The notes under the pieces: model-generated
Told to the model about the DNA's origin: nothing
What the model saw: the letters and a program-made list of their open reading frames with translations, nothing else
Database searches by the model: none
Program-made: the position numbers and the translations under genes
From: Candidatus Methanoperedentaceae archaeon
Lineage (GTDB): Archaea > Halobacteriota > Methanosarcinia > Methanosarcinales > Methanoperedenaceae
Length of the DNA: 5,332 nucleotides
Direction of reading: 5' to 3'
NCBI GenBank assembly: GCA_013331375.1
Contig: DUGO01000211.1
Location: 1-5,332 of the forward strand
In this document: piece after piece, positions 1 through 5,332 of the stretch
How positions within the stretch are numbered: position 1 is the first letter of the stretch
Layout: each line of letters starts with the position of its first letter

Positions 1-1
1 C

Positions 2-1522
2 ATGCAAAGACCTGTTGCGCTTATCATCCTGGACGGCTTCGGTCTCAGGGAAAAGACTGAGGGCAATGCGGTATCAGCCGCAAGGACGCCGAACCTCGAC
101 AGGTTTTATAGGGAATATCCCTGGACAACGCTTGTTGCGTCAGGCGAGGCTGTCGGGCTGCCTGAGGGACAGATGGGGAACTCCGAGGTCGGGCATCTCA
201 ACATAGGCGCGGGCAGGATAGTCTACCAGGACCTCACGCGCATAACGAAGTCAATCCGGGACCGCAGCCTTTTCAGTAACGCGGTGCTGCGTGAGGCTTT
301 AATGTTGGCGAAGCAGCACGGAAGCGCAGTGCATCTGATGGGGCTCCTCTCGGACGGTGGCGTGCACAGCCACATCGACCACCTGAAAGCCCTGCTTGAG
401 CTTTCAAAGTTGAACGGTATCGACCGGGTTTACGTCCATGCATTCCTTGACGGGAGGGATGTACCGCCAAGGAGCGCAGCCGTGTATGTCAGAGAGATTG
501 AGGCTTTCACGGAAAAGCTCGGGATCGGGAAGATTGCAACGGTCTGCGGGCGCTACTATGCCATGGACAGGGATAAGAGATGGGACAGGGTGAAGAAAGC
601 GTATGATGCCCTCACGTCCGGAGACGGTATGCATGCGGCTTCTGCCTCTGATGCGGTTGAGGCTGCGTATGCGCGGGGAGAGAGCGATGAGTTCGTGCAG
701 CCGACTGCGATAGCGGAAAACGGCTTTCCCGGGGGTGCTGTCACAGATAACGACACTGTGGTATTTTTCAATTTCCGCTCTGACAGGGCGCGCGAGATAA
801 CGCGAGCCATGACGGCTGCCGGTTTTTCGGACTTTGAGCGAAAGCGGCACCCGAAAGTCCATTTTGTGTGCCTGTGCCAGTATGATGAGACGTTCCGGCT
901 GCCTGTTGCATTTCCGCCCGAGCATCACGCAAACATCCTGGGCGAAGTGCTGGGCAAAAACGGCATGATGCAGCTTCGCATAGCCGAGACCGAAAAATAT
1001 GCGCATGTCACGTTTTTCTTCAACGGCGGCGAAGAGACGCCATTTGCGGGTGAGGAGAGGTGCCTCATACCATCGCCGAAAGTGGCGACCTATGACCTGA
1101 AGCCCGAGATGAGCGCATATGAGCTGACAGATGAGACGCTTGAGAGGATACGTTCCCATACCTATGATGTGATAATCCTGAACTATGCGAACTGCGATAT
1201 GGTCGGGCACACCGGCATTTTTGAGGCTGCGGTGGCTGCTGTGGAAGCCGTGGACGAGTGCCTCGGCAAAGTCGTGGAAGCGGTCAGGCAGGCGGGAGGC
1301 ATCTCGATAATCACAGCAGACCACGGGAATGCTGAGATGATGACGGATGAGGACGGCAAACCGCATACAGCCCATACCTGCTCCCGCGTCCCGTTCATAC
1401 TTATCGACGACGGGACAAAAAACCTTCGAAGCGGCATACTTGCAGATATAGCGCCAACCATACTCGAACTCCTGGATATAAGAAAACCGGCAGAGATGAC
1501 CGGGCGCTCGCTGCTTCAATAA
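2..1522 (+). CDS. gpmI: 2,3-bisphosphoglycerate-independent phosphoglycerate mutase (iPGM)
   Basis: Interconverts 3-phosphoglycerate and 2-phosphoglycerate in cytosolic glycolysis/gluconeogenesis. The 506-residue product has the usual length of the family, and its N-terminus ([11 protein letters not shown]) is where iPGMs normally begin, so the ATG at base 2 is accepted although any upstream ribosome site lies outside the window. The alkaline-phosphatase-type metal site is complete: D11, the phosphoserine nucleophile S61 in [14 protein letters not shown]399 and H403 in CDMVGH, D440-H441 in TADHGNAE, and H458 in HTAHT. The phosphotransferase insert carries H122, DGRD at 150-153, YAMDRD at 186-191 and NFRSDRAR at 257-264. 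This is the bacterial-type GpmI rather than the shorter archaeal ApgM form. The stop codon overlaps the end of the convergent Smr gene by 7 bases. I see no frameshift or lost catalytic residue. Identification is very secure. Confidence 0.97.
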   Translation: MQRPVALIILDGFGLREKTEGNAVSAARTPNLDRFYREYPWTTLVASGEAVGLPEGQMGNSEVGHLNIGAGRIVYQDLTRITKSIRDRSLFSNAVLREALMLAKQHGSAVHLMGLLSDGGVHSHIDHLKALLELSKLNGIDRVYVHAFLDGRDVPPRSAAVYVREIEAFTEKLGIGKIATVCGRYYAMDRDKRWDRVKKAYDALTSGDGMHAASASDAVEAAYARGESDEFVQPTAIAENGFPGGAVTDNDTVVFFNFRSDRAREITRAMTAAGFSDFERKRHPKVHFVCLCQYDETFRLPVAFPPEHHANILGEVLGKNGMMQLRIAETEKYAHVTFFFNGGEETPFAGEERCLIPSPKVATYDLKPEMSAYELTDETLERIRSHTYDVIILNYANCDMVGHTGIFEAAVAAVEAVDECLGKVVEAVRQAGGISIITADHGNAEMMTDEDGKPHTAHTCSRVPFILIDDGTKNLRSGILADIAPTILELLDIRKPAEMTGRSLLQ

Positions 1523-1866
1523 TCCGTAAGTGGCATATCGGTCCAGTCTGCGTCTCCCGGCACCGGGTTCGGGCGCAGTGCGATATCCATGTACGTATCC
1601 CTGAACCTGTGATTCTCGCATTCCCTGTCCATAGCCCACCTGCCGAGCCCGCCGCTGTTCAGGAGTTCAAGGAGCGCTGACCTGATGGTTCCTGTCCCTC
1701 CCGCTCCATGCCCTGTATTCCCGTGTATGAGCCGTACATGCCTGAAACCGTGCTCATACGCCTCCCATATCTTTTCGCGCGCCACCGAAATGGCAGTCCC
1801 TGTCGCATAACCGTGCAGGTCCACCGTAATGCGCCTGCTGAAGATGTCAACTTCAAGCGATGCCAT
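1516..1866 (-). CDS. Small Smr-domain protein
   Basis: A 116-residue protein that is essentially one Smr (small MutS-related) domain. The two hallmark motifs are present: VDLHG at residues 15-19 and the glycine-rich [15 protein letters not shown] at 48-62, which corresponds to the family's HGxGxGxLR loop. A helix (about residues 22-39) lies between them as the fold requires. Smr domains in other proteins bind nucleic acid and some have endonuclease activity; which substrate this one acts on cannot be told. The last ~40 residues (from about residue 73) are a polar tail without a recognisable motif. The gene begins 16 bases after the stop of the ABC ATPase gene on the same strand and has an AGGT ribosome site, so it is probably the second gene of that operon. 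Its 3' end overlaps gpmI tail to tail. Domain call is strong; cellular role unknown. Confidence 0.88.
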   Translation of the reverse strand: MASLEVDIFSRRITVDLHGYATGTAISVAREKIWEAYEHGFRHVRLIHGNTGHGAGGTGTIRSALLELLNSGGLGRWAMDRECENHRFRDTYMDIALRPNPVPGDADWTDMPLTDY

Positions 1867-1873
1867 ATAGCAT

Positions 1874-1877
1874 ACCT
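1874..1877 (-). promoter_or_regulatory. Shine-Dalgarno site of the Smr gene
   Basis: AGGT, preceded by a run of A, lies 7 bases before the ATG at 1866 on the - strand. It falls in the 16-base gap after the ABC ATPase stop codon. This supports the chosen start and translation from a shared mRNA rather than from a leaderless one. Confidence 0.6.
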
Positions 1878-1882
1878 TTTTG

Positions 1883-2674
1883 TCACGGCTTATTTACCAC
1901 GGGCAGCAGCCGCCCGTATCTTTGCTCCAGGTCTATTGATACGCCGAACGTCCTGCTCAGTACGCTGGCAGTGAGCACGTCCGACCTTCTGCCCGAAGCT
2001 ACAGCCTTGCCCTCGCGCAGAGCCAGTGCGTGTGTTATGGAGGGCACTAACTCCTCGATGTGATGCGTCACGTATATCAGCGTGGGACCTGCATCTTTCG
2101 CGCACAGCGTCTCTACCGCATCAAGCAGCTCCTCCCGTGCCCGGATATCAAGTCCTGCACACGGCTCATCCAGCACGAGAAGATCGGGCTCAGGCATCAG
2201 CGCCCTTGCCAGCAGGGTCTTCTGGCGCTCTCCGTCTGAGAGTGTGCTAAACCTGCGTTTCGCAAGACCCGACAGCCCGAAGAGCGAAAGCAGCATGCCT
2301 GCCCGCTCCTCGTCCTTTTCCGAATGAGCCTCGTACAGACCGATGCTTGCAAACCTGCCCGATAGCACAATGTCCTTCAACGGTTCCCATGCATGCACCA
2401 TTGCGCCAATCTCAGAGCTGCACTCTCCGATGTGCCGCCGCAGCTCCCGCATGTCCGTTTTCCCGAATTCCCGCCCGAGCACGCACGCGCTGCCTCCCGA
2501 CGGGTGGTGGTAGCAGCAGATGATGCTCACAAGGCTTGTCTTTCCGGAGCCGTTCGGACCGATGAGCGCCCAGTGCTCGCCCCTGCGTATGCGAAGCGAG
2601 ATGCCCGAGAGTATGCGATTGCCGTTCCGGGTGAACGATACGCCTCTCAGGTGTACGACGGGCACGTCATCCAT
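1883..2674 (-). CDS. ABC transporter-type ATP-binding protein (orphan ATPase)
   Basis: A 263-residue single nucleotide-binding domain of the ABC superfamily, expected to hydrolyse ATP in the cytosol, either driving a membrane permease or acting on its own. Motifs in order: Walker A GPNGSGKTS (39-47), ABC signature LSDGERQ (145-151), Walker B LLVLDE with catalytic E169, D-loop AGLD (172-175) and switch histidine H203 in VTHH. The usual Q-loop glutamine is not obvious: the corresponding stretch reads IGECSSEIG (82-90), with serine where glutamine is expected. A similar VSS-type loop occurs in the YlmA/ModF-like group of ABC ATPases, which this protein resembles in overall sequence. No transmembrane segments are present, and no permease or binding-protein gene lies nearby, so the substrate cannot be named. 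An AGGA ribosome site supports the ATG at 2674. Family call secure, transport role uncertain. Confidence 0.92.
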   Translation of the reverse strand: MDDVPVVHLRGVSFTRNGNRILSGISLRIRRGEHWALIGPNGSGKTSLVSIICCYHHPSGGSACVLGREFGKTDMRELRRHIGECSSEIGAMVHAWEPLKDIVLSGRFASIGLYEAHSEKDEERAGMLLSLFGLSGLAKRRFSTLSDGERQKTLLARALMPEPDLLVLDEPCAGLDIRAREELLDAVETLCAKDAGPTLIYVTHHIEELVPSITHALALREGKAVASGRRSDVLTASVLSRTFGVSIDLEQRYGRLLPVVNKP

Positions 2675-2680
2675 GCGCTT

Positions 2681-2684
2681 TCCT
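2681..2684 (-). promoter_or_regulatory. Shine-Dalgarno site of the ABC ATPase gene
   Basis: AGGA (within ACAGGAAAG) lies 6 bases before the ATG at 2674 on the - strand. It fixes the start codon and implies a transcript with a leader, unlike the genes on the right side of the window. Confidence 0.6.
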
Positions 2685-2743
2685 GTGTGCAGGTTGCCTT
2701 AACCATTGCGCTGCCTGAAGCGAGCGCCACTGCGTGCAGGGCG

Positions 2744-2756
2744 AATACTATAAGCC
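2744..2756 (+). promoter_or_regulatory. Candidate archaeal TATA box in the divergent intergenic region
   Basis: AATACTATAAG lies in the 110-base space between the ABC ATPase and radical SAM genes, with AA just upstream resembling a TFB recognition element. A start about 27 bases past its centre would fall near 2777, giving a leader of only a few bases before the ATG at 2785. Read on the other strand the same bases give TTATAGTA, which could serve the ABC gene with a leader of about 50 bases. The match to the box A consensus is moderate, so the call is tentative. Confidence 0.4.
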
Positions 2757-2784
2757 ACATGGGTGCTCTTGCGATTACGCAACC

Positions 2785-4224
2785 ATGAGCCCAGGCAAGA
2801 GCAAAGTCGTGATGTTCAACCCGATGCCGGTTAGAGCTGGAGAAAGAACGCAGACCACGTCCCTCCAGGTGCCGCTCGTAAACGTGCCTCTGTCCCTGCT
2901 TGCGCTTGCGCGGATGATACGGCACGATTTCGATGTGAAAATAATCAATGCGCCAGTAGACGCCAACCCTGACGAAAAGGTGCTGGATGAATGCGAAGAT
3001 GCGCTGTGCCTTGCAGTGAGCAGCATGACCTGCTACCAGATAAGGCACGGTATCAACGTGTGCGAGGCAGTGAAGAAGCGCTACCCTGCGCTGCCTGTCA
3101 TCTGGGGTGGATACCACCCATCCACCGAGCCCGAACAGACCCTTGGCAACCCGAATATAGATATCGTTGTCAGGGGGCAGGGCGAACTTACCTTCAGGGA
3201 AGCGGTCGGGAGGCTTCGCGATAAGCGCTCGCTTGAGGGCATACCCGGTATGTCATACAGGGACGGTTCCCGGATAGTCGGCAACCCGGACAGGAAGTTC
3301 ACTGATATCAATTCGTTCCCCGCCATTCCGTACGACATGATAGATGTCGAGAGGCACGTCAAGAGCTATAAGTTCGGAGCTCGCTGCATTGACTACTACT
3401 CAAGCCAGGGCTGCGCTTCGGGATGTGCGTTCTGCTCTGAGCCACTGTTCTGCGGCAGGCGGTGGTCTGGCATTGCGCCGGAGCGCGTTGTCTCCGAGCT
3501 TTCGCATCTTGCAGACACGTATAATATAGATACGTTCATGATGCGAGACAGCGATTTTTTCCTGAACCTGCGGAGATTGAGGGAGCTGTGCAGGCTGCTC
3601 ATCGAAAATGACATGGGTATCAGGCTCGTGAGCGTGAACGGCAGGATGGAGCGGCTTTCACGCATGGACGATGCGACCTGGGCGCTTGTGAGAAAAGCGG
3701 GCGTATGCGAGCTCTTCGTCGGGTTTGAGAGCGGGTACCAGCCTGCTCTTGATGCCATGCAAAAGGGTGCAGATGTGAGCCAGATAGATGCCTGCGTTGA
3801 AAAGTGCATCAAGCACGACGTTGACCTTCGCGGCTCGTTCATGGTGGGCATTCCGGGCATTGATGTGCGGGGAGAGGTCAGGAGCACGCTTTATGCGATA
3901 CACAGGATGCTCTGCGCATACGGGGAGCGCGGCATGCTCTCGCATACCGATGTGCTGCTGTCGTTCTTCACCCCGTACCCGAACACGCGGTTGTACCTGA
4001 CCGCGATAGAGAACGGGCTTGCGCCTCTTGAAACGCTTGCCGACTGGGGCGACTTTGACCAGTTCGACTTCAGGGCGCCCTGGATGCCTGATGAGCTCTT
4101 CGGGCTTGTGCGCGAGTTCAGGGCTGCGCTGCCAGCCAACTCGGGATGCTCGTTCGATGAATGGTGCGGGTTTTTCAGGGGACTTGAGAAAAGGCTTCAG
4201 AGCCCGGATGCCGGGTACAGTTGA
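2785..4224 (+). CDS. B12-binding-type radical SAM protein of unknown substrate
   Basis: A class B-like radical SAM enzyme: an N-terminal cobalamin-binding-like Rossmann domain (about residues 1-150) followed by a radical SAM TIM barrel (from about 200). The first domain shows the family landmarks: VPLSLLALARMI, GGYHPSTEPE (108-117) and DIVVRGQGELT (126-136). The canonical DxHxxG lower-ligand motif is not seen, so any cobalamin would probably bind base-off/His-off. The [4Fe-4S] triad CASGCAFC supplies C210, C214 and C217 to bind the cluster that cleaves S-adenosylmethionine. LFVGFESG (about 311) and GSFMVGIPG are typical barrel strands. From the ATG at 2785 the product has 479 residues, close to the family norm. 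The frame stays open upstream to a GTG at 2734, but the extra 17 residues resemble no family N-terminus and the TATA-like element lies inside them. M10 (2812) is another possible start. Relatives include methyltransferases and cyclases; substrate not predictable. Confidence 0.9.
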   Translation: MSPGKSKVVMFNPMPVRAGERTQTTSLQVPLVNVPLSLLALARMIRHDFDVKIINAPVDANPDEKVLDECEDALCLAVSSMTCYQIRHGINVCEAVKKRYPALPVIWGGYHPSTEPEQTLGNPNIDIVVRGQGELTFREAVGRLRDKRSLEGIPGMSYRDGSRIVGNPDRKFTDINSFPAIPYDMIDVERHVKSYKFGARCIDYYSSQGCASGCAFCSEPLFCGRRWSGIAPERVVSELSHLADTYNIDTFMMRDSDFFLNLRRLRELCRLLIENDMGIRLVSVNGRMERLSRMDDATWALVRKAGVCELFVGFESGYQPALDAMQKGADVSQIDACVEKCIKHDVDLRGSFMVGIPGIDVRGEVRSTLYAIHRMLCAYGERGMLSHTDVLLSFFTPYPNTRLYLTAIENGLAPLETLADWGDFDQFDFRAPWMPDELFGLVREFRAALPANSGCSFDEWCGFFRGLEKRLQSPDAGYS

Positions 4225-4231
4225 CCGGATA

Positions 4232-4281
4232 ACAGGATTTACAGGATACTCTGTTTGATTTCCTGTATTTCCCGTAAATCC
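4232..4281. repeat. ACAGGAT direct repeats with nested inverted repeats
   Basis: ACAGGAT occurs at 4232-4238 and again at 4241-4247, separated by TT. TACAGGA (4240-4246) is matched by its exact complement TCCTGTA at 4261-4267, and GGATTTAC (4235-4242) by GTAAATCC at 4274-4281. The two pairings share bases, so they are alternatives, or a 12-base-pair stem with a 9-base bulge. The block begins just after the radical SAM stop codon and ends before the tusA-like promoter. It could be a transcript 3'-end structure or a copy of a dispersed intergenic repeat. Confidence 0.55.
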
Positions 4282-4325
4282 AGTCCAAAAATCCCGGATG
4301 CTTGTGGCTTGTCAGAATCCAAACC

Positions 4326-4333
4326 TTAATATC
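4326..4333 (+). promoter_or_regulatory. Archaeal TATA box of the TusA-like gene
   Basis: TTAATATC is centred at about 4329, 27 bases before the ATG at 4356, and is preceded by CCAAACC, a plausible TFB recognition element. With no Shine-Dalgarno sequence before the ATG, this fits a leaderless transcript starting at or next to the start codon. Confidence 0.6.
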
Positions 4334-4355
4334 ACGAATAACCAACATAATCCCG

Positions 4356-4571
4356 ATGCAACAGATTGATGCGCGCGGACGCGTATGCCCGCTGCCGCTC
4401 TTCTACACAAAGAGGAAGCTTGAGGAGATGCGGGCGGGCGAGGAGCTCGTGGTGCTTGCGGACGACACGACAGCTAAAGAGACTATACCGAAATGGTGCA
4501 GCCTGCACGGGCACGATGCGAGACTGGAGGACATGGGCGGCTACTTCCGTGTCGTAATCCGGAAGCGCTGA
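4356..4571 (+). CDS. TusA/SirA-like sulfur carrier protein
   Basis: A 71-residue protein of the TusA/SirA/YeeD family, small cytosolic proteins that carry sulfur as a persulfide on one cysteine and hand it to tRNA thiolation, molybdenum cofactor or sulfur-oxidation systems. The defining CPLP box is at residues 11-14, so C11 is the predicted carrier cysteine. It is followed by the typical helix (PLFYTKRKLEEM), strand (ELVVLADD), KETIPKWC (41-48) and a GHDARLEDMGGYFRVVIRK ending. C48 is at a position often cysteine in the family. Length matches single-domain members. The frame is open upstream to a GTG at 4302, but the ATG at 4356 places the family-typical N-terminus at residue 1 and fits the TATA spacing. 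Its partner enzymes are not visible here; the gene lies 131 bases after the radical SAM gene and 40 before the unknown cysteine-rich gene. TusA itself cannot be separated from paralogues by sequence alone. Confidence 0.93.
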   Translation: MQQIDARGRVCPLPLFYTKRKLEEMRAGEELVVLADDTTAKETIPKWCSLHGHDARLEDMGGYFRVVIRKR

Positions 4572-4577
4572 CAGCGC
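4565..4577 (+). other. Short hairpin spanning the TusA-like stop codon
   Basis: GCGCT (4565-4569) and AGCGC (4573-4577) can form a 5-base-pair stem with a 3-base loop that covers the TGA stop. It directly precedes the next promoter. There is no following U-run beyond TTT, so it is only a weak candidate for a transcript end structure. Confidence 0.25.
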
Positions 4578-4581
4578 AAGC

Positions 4582-4588
4582 TTTAAAT
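4582..4588 (+). promoter_or_regulatory. Archaeal TATA box of the cysteine-rich gene
   Basis: TTTAAAT centred at 4585, preceded by CGCAAGC as a possible TFB recognition element, is the best box A match in the window. Its centre lies 27 bases before the ATG at 4612. That spacing is the reason I favour 4612 over the ATG at 4621 as the start, with a leaderless mRNA. Confidence 0.72.
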
Positions 4589-4596
4589 GCTATTTG

Positions 4597-4612
4597 TTCG
4601 TAATATTACGAA
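4597..4612. promoter_or_regulatory. Perfect 16-base palindrome, candidate operator
   Basis: TTCGTAATATTACGAA reads identically on both strands without a spacer. It begins 8 bases after the TATA box and its last base is the A of the ATG at 4612, so it covers the predicted transcription start. A dimeric repressor bound here would block polymerase loading. No regulator gene is in the window, so the binding protein cannot be named. Confidence 0.6.
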
Positions 4613-5332
4613 TGATAAGTATGGACTTCGTGGAGAGCGTCAGGAAAAGCCTGGAAGGAAAGCTCAGGAAAGACGAGGGCAACTGCGGCACCTGCCACAA
4701 AGTGCTTCGCGAAATCTCGAGGCGCGGAGGCGCGGCGGTCACCTGGGAGAGACCTGACGGTATCGGCTCGAAGATTCTTGACGATAATGGGAATATCGTT
4801 GGAAGGGGCGAGGGCATCACATGGCCGCCGGCTATATTGTTCGCGATGGTGGAGGGCGGCTTCTTCGACAGGGATATCGAAGAGGCGCTACTCAAGTCGC
4901 TGCAGTGCATCATAGACATGGAGGCTGTGGCTGACATCTACGGCTACGGCAGGGTGGTCACGCCCGTCGCTGCTGCTTACAGCGAGGTATGGGGCTCAGG
5001 CGGCAGGGTTGCCATACGGCGCAGGGAGTGGGGCGTCGAGGTGGTGTTCATAGATAAGGACGGGAACGAGATGGCGTGCGGACCCATCTCATACTGCCCG
5101 ACGTGCGGCACGGCATCCACCATACCCCGTGCTCCCGAGCTTGCAGCAAAGATAAAGGAGAAACTGGCTGGCGCGAGGAATACGGGAAAGGAGAAATACG
5201 AGCGCGGGATTGAGAACTGGTTCTCTTACAGGAACGAGCGGGTCTATTGCGAGATAAAGGAGAAAGGCAAAGTTATCGGCAGGGCGATGAAGTGCTGCAT
5301 CGCATACGCCGGCGTGGTGGCAGAGGTGCATG
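4612..5332 (+). CDS. Unrecognised cysteine-rich protein, 3' end cut by the window edge
   Basis: The frame is open for 240 codons to the window end with no stop, so the C-terminus is missing. I do not recognise the family. Numbering from the second ATG (4621): a helical, charged start leads to NCGTCHK (C22, C25, H26), then a strand-rich segment WERPDGIGSKILDDNGNIVGRG (42-63 region), a helical block (about 83-106), a Gly/Val-rich stretch, and a second possible metal site C153 plus YCPTCG (C159, C162). Further cysteines are C96, C210, C225 and C226. There is no signal peptide or membrane segment, so it is probably cytosolic. Three stretches around G57, G148 and G216 look like similar beta-hairpins. 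The gene has its own TATA box and operator-like palindrome, arguing for regulated expression apart from the TusA-like gene 40 bases upstream. The cysteine pairs suggest zinc or iron-sulfur binding, but this is inference. Confidence 0.8.
   Translation, partial: MISMDFVESVRKSLEGKLRKDEGNCGTCHKVLREISRRGGAAVTWERPDGIGSKILDDNGNIVGRGEGITWPPAILFAMVEGGFFDRDIEEALLKSLQCIIDMEAVADIYGYGRVVTPVAAAYSEVWGSGGRVAIRRREWGVEVVFIDKDGNEMACGPISYCPTCGTASTIPRAPELAAKIKEKLAGARNTGKEKYERGIENWFSYRNERVYCEIKEKGKVIGRAMKCCIAYAGVVAEVH

Noticed and set aside
404..1639. Long 411-codon open frame on the - strand opposite gpmI
   Set aside because: It lies antisense to an unmistakable complete gpmI and encodes no recognisable motif; such mirror frames are expected from codon bias.
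2692..2704. GGTT/AACC inverted repeat upstream of the ABC gene as an operator
   Set aside because: Only four bases per arm in a short spacer; not distinguishable from chance.
4203..4215. CCCGG-ATG-CCGGG hairpin near the radical SAM stop codon
   Set aside because: Five-base stem inside the coding sequence with no U-run; weak evidence for a terminator.
4684..4698. CGTCH as a c-type haem attachment site
   Set aside because: The CxxCH pattern fits, but there is only one, and the protein has no signal peptide or export signal, which cytochrome c maturation requires. A metal or structural site is more likely.
4590..4937. 115-codon - strand frame opposite the start of the unknown gene
   Set aside because: Serine-rich, low-complexity translation typical of an antisense shadow; the + strand frame has coherent strands, turns and cysteine motifs plus a promoter.
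1..5332. Window begins and ends with CATG, as if circular or a duplicated junction
   Set aside because: A 4-base identity is expected by chance often enough. Joining the ends would make the last gene stop about 20 codons into gpmI, with no independent support.

Overview
The window looks like chromosomal DNA from an archaeon, most likely a euryarchaeal (methanogen-type or related) lineage. The main evidence is promoter architecture. Two + strand genes have an archaeal-type TATA (box A) element centred almost exactly 27 bases before an ATG, with no Shine-Dalgarno sequence, as expected for leaderless transcripts. AGG/AGA arginine and ATA isoleucine codons are also frequent, which is common in archaea. 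No rRNA, tRNA, CRISPR array, insertion sequence or phage gene is visible. I cannot name the species.

Layout from left to right: gpmI, a complete cofactor-independent phosphoglycerate mutase gene, starts at base 2 on the + strand. It converges with, and overlaps by 7 bases, a short Smr-domain gene on the - strand. The Smr gene is the second gene of a two-gene - strand unit whose first gene encodes a stand-alone ABC ATPase. A 110-base divergent intergenic region separates the ABC gene from a + strand B12-binding-type radical SAM enzyme gene. A 131-base spacer follows, holding a small repeat/inverted-repeat cluster and the promoter of a TusA/SirA-like sulfur-carrier gene. The last gene, on the + strand, runs off the right edge and encodes a cysteine-rich protein I do not recognise. 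A perfect 16-base palindrome sits exactly at its predicted transcription start.

How the parts relate: gpmI is central metabolism (glycolysis/gluconeogenesis) and does not obviously connect to the others. ABC ATPase and Smr are probably co-transcribed, but no permease lies beside the ATPase. The three + strand genes on the right (radical SAM, TusA-like, cysteine-rich unknown) are in the same direction, but at least the last two appear to have their own promoters, so a shared sulfur or redox role is only a hypothesis. The least explained part of the window is 4565-5332: the unknown gene, its leaderless promoter and its operator-like palindrome.
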